NCBI GenBank assembly: GCA_009885275.1 | Contig: VFKY01000284.1 | Coordinates: 1 to 13,941 of the forward strand | DNA length: 13,941 bases | DNA from: Verrucomicrobiota bacterium | GTDB taxonomy: Bacteria; Verrucomicrobiota; Verrucomicrobiia; Verrucomicrobiales; Verrucomicrobiaceae | Direction of reading: 5' to 3' | Shown here: positions 7,769 through 13,941 of the stretch, one piece after another | How positions within the stretch are numbered: the first letter of the stretch is position 1 | Layout: every line of letters starts with the position of its first letter | Notes under the pieces: generated by a model | Told to the model about the DNA's origin: nothing | Databases searched by the model: none | The model's input: the letters and a program-made list of their open reading frames with translations, nothing else | Position numbers and translations under genes: made by a program

Positions 7769-8611
7769 TCACTTCCCCGCATCCAAGAATTCTATCGCCT
7801 TCTTCAACCACTCGCTTTTTGGGGGTTGATGGCCTTGAGCAGGAATGTTCATCAAATCGACGAACTTAAAGCCTTCTTTCTTGAAGCCGTTTTCGAAGAC
7901 GGCTTGGGTGTTGATGAGGTTCATGTCTTTTTCGCCAGTCACGAGAACGAAGCGGCACTGGGTCTTTGCAATTTTGGCAAACTCGTCGTGAGGAATATAA
8001 CTCATCTGGAAGCGCTGTTTGCCGTCCAATGAAGTGACATCGGTATAAAAATTAACGCCCATGCAACAGATGGTGCCAGTGAAGATATCCGCATAACAAA
8101 CGCTAAGCATGCTAGCAACGCGGGCACCGCCAGAAAAGCCGGAGACATAGACGCGCGCGGGATCGATTTTAGCGATGCGACGGACGTTGAAGTTAGCATC
8201 GATGGCCAGGCGCATGCGATCAAAGATGCTGCGAGGATTACCCGACTTGTGTGCGCCGATAAAGATGAGTTTCTTTTCGGCTAATAAGGCCTCCCATTCG
8301 GCCGGGATGTCTGGTTTATCACTGGCGCTGATCCAAATGAAAAGGCCATACGATTCGGTGGCGCGATAGTTTTTCGGCAGGAGGATTTCGAAGCTCTCTT
8401 TGGTCACGTCGTAAGCAGGTGGCGTCTCGACGGCGTGGAGGCGCAGCTTGATTTCGAGGGCATCAGAATGCGGTGGGGACTCCGTAAAAGTAATGGCACT
8501 GAGGACACCAGGCTTAAGGTCAGCAGCAAGGCAACAGAGACTCGATGAACAAAGAAGCAGTAAGAGCCGGAGCATCACTGCTAGGAAATTAGTTTTTTTA
8601 ATTGCAGACAT
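7769..8611 (-). CDS. Exported alpha/beta hydrolase (esterase / PHB-depolymerase-like)
   Basis: With the ATG at 8611 the protein has 280 aa, a signal peptide (hydrophobic MLRLLLLLCSSSLCCLA, cleavage near 30) and one hydrolase domain. Visible catalytic elements are the nucleophile elbow GFSGGA with S160, a candidate acid D229 in TGEKDMN and H261 in QGHQPP. DPARVYVSGFSGG is typical of the esterase/polyhydroxybutyrate-depolymerase type. The exact substrate is unknown. The start was chosen because AAGG lies 6 nt upstream and the signal peptide follows; the longer frame from 8695 would overlap the upstream gene. It follows the metallopeptidase gene by 40 nt, so the two are probably one transcript. 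Its N-terminus shares KTNFLAV, and the exact DNA for it, with that neighbour. Confidence 0.85.
   Translation of the reverse strand: MSAIKKTNFLAVMLRLLLLLCSSSLCCLAADLKPGVLSAITFTESPPHSDALEIKLRLHAVETPPAYDVTKESFEILLPKNYRATESYGLFIWISASDKPDIPAEWEALLAEKKLIFIGAHKSGNPRSIFDRMRLAIDANFNVRRIAKIDPARVYVSGFSGGARVASMLSVCYADIFTGTICCMGVNFYTDVTSLDGKQRFQMSYIPHDEFAKIAKTQCRFVLVTGEKDMNLINTQAVFENGFKKEGFKFVDLMNIPAQGHQPPKSEWLKKAIEFLDAGK
8577..8596 (-). repeat. 20-bp direct repeat, copy 1 (inside signal-peptide codons of the hydrolase)
   Basis: These 20 bp are identical to 10456-10475. On the minus strand they cover codons encoding K/R-T-N-F-L-A-V, nucleotides 16-35 of the hydrolase gene counted from 8611. The match stops on both sides at a mismatch. 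Confidence 0.9.
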
Positions 8612-8651
8612 AGTTAGCCTTGGGTGCGCAGATGAAATAAAAAGGGAGCGT

Positions 8652-10511
8652 TTAGCGTTCCAATAGCGGCTCCAACCACAGGCCCCAAGCACCACTTGCG
8701 CCAGCCGGCGTGAGCAAGGTCAGCAGCTCCATCTGCATGATGCCAGTCACCTCGACGTTGAAGGCCACGGGTTCTCCAGGTTTTACCACGCCCGAGCGCC
8801 ATAGTTCTTTTCCATCACCACGGATGACAAATTCCACAGGCCCGTAGCCGTTGTCAGCAATACCGCCATGACCACGCAGACGTGCCCAACCAGCACCAAG
8901 TCGGTAAACATGTTTAGACTCTGCGTGGGCATAGATGCCGTGCGTGTACAATTGACCTCCACTCATCATCGGATCTTGCGGTGGCTGGCGATCATAATGC
9001 ACACCACCCCAGCCAGTCGAAGCAGACAGCGGGCGCGTGTCAGACAATGGAATGGCTTGGGTCGCACTAGGAATCTCAGCCGGTTCGGGCTTGTCTTTAT
9101 CTTTGGTGGGCTCAAGCAAACGTTTCACAATATCCCGTGAACGTGGATCCAGCACGACACGGACACTTTCTGTCAACGGGCTGCTCCGGGCCGCATCCAA
9201 AGCTGACATCAGACCAAGATAACTGGTAGCTGGTGTCACGTCAAAACGCCCCTTACTGAACGCGTATGGGAAGGCTGGTTTACTATTCTCACCTGCATCT
9301 GCAGTCTTCGCGCCGTTAACACAACAAGCAACCAGACGGAATTCGCCAGTAGGTCCCTTGTTCGCCACCGGAGCACTGACCACAACATGAAAAGTACCGT
9401 CCGCTGCTGGCACGGTGGCACCGATCTGCGCATCGTAGTTACTGCCTCCTGTCGGATCGGCGTAACCAATCACAGCGTACACTGGAGTCTTACCTGCTAT
9501 CTTTCCGCTGATGATCGCAGCCCCCTGCTCATTCGTGCGTACCGCAATATCCTTCCAAGTAACCTCGGCAAGTTCGTGCATGGCCTTCACTGACCCAGAG
9601 AACTGGACATGACTGAGTAGGCGCAAGGCATCGCCAAAACTAAGAAAGGTCCCCCGTCCCTCGCCGCGAACGTCTTCACCCATCGAGCGGTTTCCCGATC
9701 CCATCAATGCCGTGCCACGCGTTGCCTTTTCCTCCGGCGATTCCGCGCAATGAGGAAGACCGAGAGCGTGACCAAGTTCATGCACCACCCCGCCAACAAA
9801 AATCGAATTGTAACGACCGACCGAAATTTTACCGTATTCCCCATCTTGAAGCATCGCCGTCTTTTCACTCAACAGTTGAGGATCGAGTAGCGGCGAATCG
9901 ACCTGCCACGCCGTACCTTTGCGGTGATCACCACTGGCATAATATGGGCTGCTTTGACGCATGGTGCGTTTCTCCGCGTCCCAGATCGCCAAGTTACAGA
10001 AGATCACCAAGGTTTCATCGTCCGATGAAATCCCCTCCTTTGCCAACTCCGCAACGCAGTCCTTACGAATATCTTGGCCGCTTTCTCGACGATAAAACAG
10101 AAACGGATTTACTCCCTTCACCACCCGCAACTTCAAGAGGCCATCAGCTTCCAATTCTAAGTTCACGGTTTTTCTACCCAACCCATACGATGCCATCTGG
10201 CTAGCGTAAAATTCCTGAGTGTAAAGCATGACCCGTGTCAATCGCTCGCGATATCCAGGTGCGGGCTCACGATCGGCAGGCGTCCAATAGATCACCCGCA
10301 ACTGACGGGTAGCGCGCTCAGGTTGCTGGTCTTCCCAAGTCTTGATCAACGCCATCGCTCGCGCCACATCCACACCTGCCGGTATCGGAGCGCTCTGTAT
10401 TTCGCTACCACATAAGGCCACAGCACCAAGAAAATATGCGATCAACAAACCATGTACTGCTAGGAAATTAGTTTTGCGGGTAGCTGGCTTCGTTGAACAT
10501 GGATTGGTCAT
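8652..10511 (-). CDS. Exported metzincin-like metallopeptidase with C-terminal NPCBM carbohydrate-binding module
   Basis: The 619-aa protein has an N-terminal basic region and hydrophobic segment (~18-34) typical of a signal peptide or anchor. Residues 244-254 are HELGHALGLPH, the HExxHxxGxxH zinc site of metzincins, with M270 in GTALMGSG as the likely Met-turn. Around the site lie regions without a family name I can give. Residues ~320-430 look like beta-rich accessory domain(s). Residues ~485-617 match an NPCBM/NEW2 module: PLSASTGWGGVHYDR, LYTHGIYAHAESKHVYRL, DNGYGPVEFVIRGDGKELWRSG, ending GAWGLWLEPLL. NPCBM modules bind carbohydrate, so the peptidase probably acts on glycoproteins or at a glycan surface; that role is inference. 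The start ATG at 10511 has no visible Shine-Dalgarno. It heads a likely operon with the hydrolase downstream. Confidence 0.88.
   Translation of the reverse strand: MTNPCSTKPATRKTNFLAVHGLLIAYFLGAVALCGSEIQSAPIPAGVDVARAMALIKTWEDQQPERATRQLRVIYWTPADREPAPGYRERLTRVMLYTQEFYASQMASYGLGRKTVNLELEADGLLKLRVVKGVNPFLFYRRESGQDIRKDCVAELAKEGISSDDETLVIFCNLAIWDAEKRTMRQSSPYYASGDHRKGTAWQVDSPLLDPQLLSEKTAMLQDGEYGKISVGRYNSIFVGGVVHELGHALGLPHCAESPEEKATRGTALMGSGNRSMGEDVRGEGRGTFLSFGDALRLLSHVQFSGSVKAMHELAEVTWKDIAVRTNEQGAAIISGKIAGKTPVYAVIGYADPTGGSNYDAQIGATVPAADGTFHVVVSAPVANKGPTGEFRLVACCVNGAKTADAGENSKPAFPYAFSKGRFDVTPATSYLGLMSALDAARSSPLTESVRVVLDPRSRDIVKRLLEPTKDKDKPEPAEIPSATQAIPLSDTRPLSASTGWGGVHYDRQPPQDPMMSGGQLYTHGIYAHAESKHVYRLGAGWARLRGHGGIADNGYGPVEFVIRGDGKELWRSGVVKPGEPVAFNVEVTGIMQMELLTLLTPAGASGAWGLWLEPLLER
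10456..10475 (-). repeat. 20-bp direct repeat, copy 2 (inside signal-peptide codons of the metallopeptidase)
   Basis: Exact copy of 8577-8596, here at nucleotides 37-56 of the metallopeptidase gene. The rest of the two genes is unrelated, so the identity is confined to this stretch, including synonymous positions. Confidence 0.9.
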
Positions 10512-10970
10512 GAGGTATTCGGGAAGTGATTAAAAAATGCGGAGGCTATCCATTGTGTGTTTCTGGGGAGTTATCGAGCGCTAGCGACCAGTCGAAACAT
10601 TAATCTGAGAGGAATTCAACGTAGCTGGACAAGATTTTCTTAGCCGCGACGCAAGGTTTCGGACTTCTTATTCTAATTCGTAATCAAATTGAGACGGTCT
10701 TTACTAACCACTAATGAGCACTCATGAACACTAATGCCTGAGAGACGGGCTGCATACTTTGAGGGCTTACGCGTGCGTTAGGCTCTGCATGATTAGTGAA
10801 CATCAGTGTTTATTAGTGGTTTAAAAAACTTAGTGGTAAGTCTCATCTTGTAAGCAAACAGGGATTAACCCTATCGTACCCGCTTTCAGATCAATGCCTT
10901 ATTGCCTCGTCAGAGATGTAGCAAACAACAGGCGAATAGGTATGATGATAAAATCCGTCTCCCTCCACTC
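10512..10970. other. 459-bp intergenic region before the two-component pair
   Basis: This gap separates the minus-strand metallopeptidase gene from the plus-strand histidine kinase gene, so it should hold both promoters. I found no supported gene in it: the short frames are not convincing. Its only clear structure is the paired decamer clusters at 10707-10820. The first ~190 bp, next to the metallopeptidase, show nothing I can name. Confidence 0.6.
10707..10820. repeat. Two facing clusters of three decamers forming a long imperfect inverted repeat
   Basis: The left arm (10707-10736) contains three tandem 10-mers: CACTAATGAG, CACTCATGAA, CACTAATGCC. The right arm (10791-10820) carries the reverse orientation: GATTAGTGAA, CATCAGTGTT, TATTAGTGGT. 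Aligned as an inverted repeat, 24 of 30 positions pair. The 54-bp loop has no gene. It could be a miniature mobile or palindromic repeat element, or a set of helically phased binding sites. I lean to a dispersed repeat, because the decamer unit resembles intergenic repeats I associate with such genomes, but this is memory, not a search. Confidence 0.75.
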
Positions 10971-13010
10971 ATGCTCAACAGTAATCGCCGTCTTGCTTTC
11001 GCCATCATACTCATGGTGCTGCCGCTTCGTGGCATCATGGGAGAGACTATTTCCTCTGCGCATAGATTTGCGCCGTGGCTCAGTCCGGCTCTGCGTCAAA
11101 TCGCAAAAGAAGAATCTGAGCTGCAGCAAAAACTCACCAAACTCCCCGCCGCACCAGTGCCGCATTTGACCGGACGACTGGGCTTCCACAGCGGTTATTC
11201 AAATTCCGCAGATACGGTCGAATGGGTGCAACTGGATCTACGAAACACGGAGGCCCTCGATGCGGTGGTGATTGTTCCTGCAGCGACCGACATCGGTGAC
11301 ACGCCAACCTCTGGCTATGGTTTTCCAGTGCGCTTTCGCGTCGAGCTTTTAAATGACAAAGACGATGGCACTAGGGAATTGATTGCAGATTACACCCAGG
11401 AAGACTTTGCAAACCCCGGGGCATTGCCCATTTTTCTGACTACCCAAGGACATCACGCGCGCTATGTGCGTATCACTGCTACGCGATTGTATCGAGAGGG
11501 CGATCGTTACCTCTTTGCGCTCGGAGAAGTTATCCTACTGCAAGGAGGGCGCAATCTGGCGGGACGACTCGTGCAAAAGGAAGGGCGCAATGATTTCGAC
11601 AAAAGTCGTTCTATGGGAGCACAGCCACTATGGGGAATAGGTAATCTTGTGGATGGTCATGGAATCCTTGGCTCACCGGAGGGCACTGAACCAAGTTCAA
11701 CGCTCGGGTATCAGAGTCACTCTATCTCCATGGCGCTTGAACCTGCGCCGCCAGCTCGCTGGGTACAAGTGGATCTCGGCACCGAACAAATAGTGAATGA
11801 TGTGCGGCTTTTTCCAGCTCACCCTCCGGAGTTTGCTCATCGTCCGGGTTTTGGGTATCCCCCCACCCTCAAAGTGGAGATATCCAACGATCCTGAATTT
11901 CATACCTCCATTCAGCTAACCGGGTTTCAAGGGGTCAATCACCCCGATCTACAAGATCACACGAATCCAGGTGACAACATGATGGTTTATACCAGTGCTG
12001 GTGAATCCGCGCGTTACATTCGGGTAACTGCACAACGGTTTTTCGATTCCAATGGAAAGTTCTTTTTTGCGCTATCCGAACTTCAAGCGCTCTCGAATGG
12101 CAACAATATCGCCCTCAACAAACATGTCACCGCTTTCGATTCCATTGAAAAAGACGGGTGGTCTAAGGCTTCTCTGGTGGATGGCTTCACGAGTCGCGCC
12201 AATATTGTCAAGTGGCCGGAGTGGCTTGCGGGACTTTCCCAAAGACGGGAGACGCTGCAACAGCTAGCGCTTTTAAAAATAAGAAGCAACGCCTTGGTCA
12301 GCAATCTTCAATCGATGGCGCTATCCGCCTTGGGTGGGCTGGTGTTACTGGCGATCGTGATCTTGTCATTTCAAGTATTACGACAACGACGGAGACGCCA
12401 CCTTGAAATGGAGGCATTGCGTCAACGTATTTCTCAAGACTTGCATGATGAGATCGGGAGTAGCCTGGGGAGCATTGCTCTCATCAGTCAGGATGTGATC
12501 GCGAGTGGTGGCGATGCATCACAAGTGCGCCATGAATTGATCGAAATTCAGGATATTGCCCGCGAAACGGTGGATGCTATGCGTGACATTGTGCGACTCG
12601 TGCAGTCCGATCGTTATGGCCAAGCCAACTTGACCGCGCAGTTGCGAGAAGCCGCAGACCGCGCTTTGAGAACTCTACCCCACACGTTTTCGGTAGAGGC
12701 TGAAGAGGCTTTTAACAAGCTTCCCATGGATCAACAGCGCGATGTGATACTCATGTTCAAGGAAGTGCTCCACAACATCACCCGCCATGCCGAAGCCACT
12801 GAGGTGAAAATCACCCTCACTCAACAAAACGGCGAACGCATTCTCACCGTGCAGGACAACGGTCGAGGATTCGACCCTGCCTCATCCTCCAGCGACGGCA
12901 TGGGATTGGTGAACCTCCGTCGCCGTGCCACCAAGATCGGCGGCAAGATCACTCTATCTTCCGCGCCCGCCCATGGCACCACATTGACGATTACCCTTCC
13001 CGCTCCATGA
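10971..13010 (+). CDS. NarL-type sensor histidine kinase with duplicated discoidin-like periplasmic domains
   Basis: The 679-aa protein has a signal sequence (RRLAFAIILMVLPLRGIMG, ~6-24). The periplasmic part holds two tandem copies of a discoidin (F5/8C-like) beta-sandwich, ~70-192 and ~245-376: compare EWVQLDL with RWVQVDL, and ARYVRITATRLY with ARYIRVTAQRFF. A membrane segment lies at ~450-468. The cytoplasmic part has the HisKA_3 box with phosphoacceptor H492 (QDLHDEIGSSLGSI), an N box (KEVLHNITRHA, N602), G1 (DNGRGFDP, ~629-636) and G2 (GMGLVNLRRRA). It autophosphorylates and passes phosphate to the regulator overlapping its end. Discoidin folds often bind sugars, so a glycan signal is plausible but not shown. 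The ATG at 10971 was chosen because the signal sequence follows; an upstream TTG at 10902 would add 23 polar residues. No Shine-Dalgarno is evident. Confidence 0.9.
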   Translation: MLNSNRRLAFAIILMVLPLRGIMGETISSAHRFAPWLSPALRQIAKEESELQQKLTKLPAAPVPHLTGRLGFHSGYSNSADTVEWVQLDLRNTEALDAVVIVPAATDIGDTPTSGYGFPVRFRVELLNDKDDGTRELIADYTQEDFANPGALPIFLTTQGHHARYVRITATRLYREGDRYLFALGEVILLQGGRNLAGRLVQKEGRNDFDKSRSMGAQPLWGIGNLVDGHGILGSPEGTEPSSTLGYQSHSISMALEPAPPARWVQVDLGTEQIVNDVRLFPAHPPEFAHRPGFGYPPTLKVEISNDPEFHTSIQLTGFQGVNHPDLQDHTNPGDNMMVYTSAGESARYIRVTAQRFFDSNGKFFFALSELQALSNGNNIALNKHVTAFDSIEKDGWSKASLVDGFTSRANIVKWPEWLAGLSQRRETLQQLALLKIRSNALVSNLQSMALSALGGLVLLAIVILSFQVLRQRRRRHLEMEALRQRISQDLHDEIGSSLGSIALISQDVIASGGDASQVRHELIEIQDIARETVDAMRDIVRLVQSDRYGQANLTAQLREAADRALRTLPHTFSVEAEEAFNKLPMDQQRDVILMFKEVLHNITRHAEATEVKITLTQQNGERILTVQDNGRGFDPASSSSDGMGLVNLRRRATKIGGKITLSSAPAHGTTLTITLPAP

Positions 13011-13693
13011 TTGAAGAAAATAGACTTACCACCACGCCCCTTCAAGTCTGGCTCATTGAAGATCATGCCGTCTATGGAGAACGCCTCCAACGCGCGCTCA
13101 ATCGTATTGAAGGTATTCACTGCAAAGAACGTTTCACCGCTTGCGAGGACGCCCTCACTGCACTCGCCAATCAGGCTGCGCCCAACGTCATCCTGCTCGA
13201 TGTCGGACTTCCCGGCATGAGTGGGCTGGAAGGGATCAGCTTGCTCCGTGTACAGGCTCCACGTTGTGCCATGATTATTCTCACGGTATTTGAGGATGAC
13301 GAAAAAATCTTCCGTGCCATCTGCGCCGGCGCGGTGGGTTACCTGCTCAAGACAGCAACACCCGATGAAATCGCCACGGCGCTGCACACCGCTGTCGCAG
13401 GTGGTTCGCCGATGAATCCCCGCATCGCTCGTCGCATGCTCGACATGTTTTCCAAAGCCAATCCCCCGCAACGAGACTACGGCCTGACACCGCGGGAGCA
13501 CGACATCCTCCAATTGCTGGTTCAGGGCAAAACCATCAAAGAAGCCGCCTTTCAGCTAGGTATCGGGTTTTACACTGCGGATGAATACATCCGTAGCGTC
13601 TATGGCAAGCTTCAGGTGCGCAGCCGCGGCAGCGCCATCGCGAAGGCAGTGAAGGAGAAACTCGTGTCCCAGGCTCCCGAACAGAAGGATTAA
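13007..13693 (+). CDS. NarL/FixJ-type response regulator paired with the upstream kinase
   Basis: The 228-aa protein has a receiver domain (~12-130) with acid pocket E18/D19, phosphoacceptor D65 (VILLDVGLPGMSG), T93 and K115, followed by a LuxR-type helix-turn-helix (~159-215: LTPREHDILQLLVQGKTIKEA, ending VYGKLQVRSRGSAIAKA). Its ATG overlaps the kinase stop (ATGA), so it is translationally coupled and surely the partner. The recognition-helix region reads YTADEYIRSVYGKL where relatives usually have a TVKxHxxxIxxKL pattern; the usual K and H are replaced by D and Y, so its DNA target may differ from the standard. Targets are unknown; the nearby degradative genes are candidates. Confidence 0.93.
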   Translation: MIEENRLTTTPLQVWLIEDHAVYGERLQRALNRIEGIHCKERFTACEDALTALANQAAPNVILLDVGLPGMSGLEGISLLRVQAPRCAMIILTVFEDDEKIFRAICAGAVGYLLKTATPDEIATALHTAVAGGSPMNPRIARRMLDMFSKANPPQRDYGLTPREHDILQLLVQGKTIKEAAFQLGIGFYTADEYIRSVYGKLQVRSRGSAIAKAVKEKLVSQAPEQKD

Positions 13694-13712
13694 CCCGACC
13701 GCCACTTTTGAA

Positions 13713-13941
13713 CACCAAAGGTGCAACCCTATACCAGCCCAGGGCAACGCCCTGGGTTCACGTGCAGCATTGATTCAAGCCCCGAAGGAGCGGCACCATA
13801 ACGGTGCATCATAGGTCGCCCTCTCAGGGCTTCATCCCATAGCGTTACTAGTCCTAGAGCGTTGGCCTAGGCTGATTTGTTGCCGGCCCTTTGGCCCTCA
13901 ATCGCGGAGCTCGGGATTAAGAAGCCATGGGCATGGAGCGT
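13713..13941. repeat. REP-like multi-hairpin intergenic repeat, running to the window edge
   Basis: No gene lies after 13693. The sequence is a chain of short palindromes: CACC/GGTG (13713-13723), CCCAGGGC/GCCCTGGG with loop AAC (13738-13756), GCCCT/AGGGC (13818-13830), a degenerate CCTAGAGC/GGCCTAGG (13853-13871) and GGCC/GGCC around CTTT (13885-13896). From general knowledge this 'cccagggcaacgccctggg' family is a dispersed, probably RAYT-mobilised repeat in Verrucomicrobia and related bacteria. The right boundary is outside the window. No transposase is present here. Confidence 0.7.
13738..13756. terminator. Perfect 8-bp hairpin that could also terminate the two-component transcript
   Basis: CCCAGGGC pairs with GCCCTGGG around a 3-nt loop, 45 nt after the response regulator stop. 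No T-run follows, so it is not a standard intrinsic terminator. It belongs to the repeat element and may stop or stabilise transcript ends only secondarily. Confidence 0.3.

Noticed and set aside
8612..8695. Longer start (8695) for the alpha/beta hydrolase
   Set aside because: It would overlap the end of the metallopeptidase gene and put non-signal residues ahead of a clean signal peptide with a Shine-Dalgarno at 8611.
10707..10820. The decamer clusters as a CRISPR array
   Set aside because: Units are 10 bp, contiguous without spacers, and inverted relative to each other.

Overview
The window is most likely a piece of a Verrucomicrobiota chromosome; Planctomycetota is the main alternative. 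The pointers are a PSCyt1/DUF1549 (planctomycete-type cytochrome) protein, a discoidin-type hybrid of sensor and kinase, a DUF4832 protein, a metzincin carrying an NPCBM module, and a multi-hairpin intergenic repeat at the right edge. All assignments come from reading motifs by eye; no database search was run. No tRNA, rRNA, CRISPR array or transposase gene was seen.

Layout. Positions 2355 to 1 (minus strand) are one uninterrupted frame of 785 codons running off the left edge. It encodes a complete GntR/FCD transcription factor, a basic linker, one hydrophobic segment, a CxxCH cytochrome domain (PSCyt1) and a DUF1549 domain. Just upstream, in the divergent intergenic region, is a perfect 13-bp inverted repeat built from two TGTCGACA palindromes, a good candidate operator. 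Diverging to the right is a 629-aa exported protein that joins an MlaA (VacJ) domain to an alpha/beta hydrolase.

From 4470 to 10511 five genes lie on the minus strand. In transcription order they are a metzincin-like metallopeptidase with a C-terminal NPCBM module, a small exported alpha/beta hydrolase, a DUF4832 glycosidase-like protein, a secreted protein of unknown function (probably TTG start) and a stand-alone MOSC protein resembling mARC/YcbX. The first two share an identical 20-bp stretch inside their signal-peptide codons.

A non-coding gap (10512-10970) carries two facing clusters of three 10-bp repeats. It precedes a plus-strand two-component pair that overlaps by 4 nt: a NarL-type histidine kinase with a duplicated discoidin-like periplasmic sensor, and its LuxR-type response regulator. 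The last ~230 bp are a mobile REP-like multi-hairpin repeat with no gene.

How the parts may work together (inference): the GntR-cytochrome fusion would place a DNA-binding domain in the cytoplasm and a haem/DUF1549 domain outside the inner membrane, a membrane-tethered one-component regulator that could control itself and the divergent MlaA-hydrolase gene. The middle block looks like export of polymer-degrading enzymes, and the discoidin kinase may sense glycans. These are the parts most worth testing.
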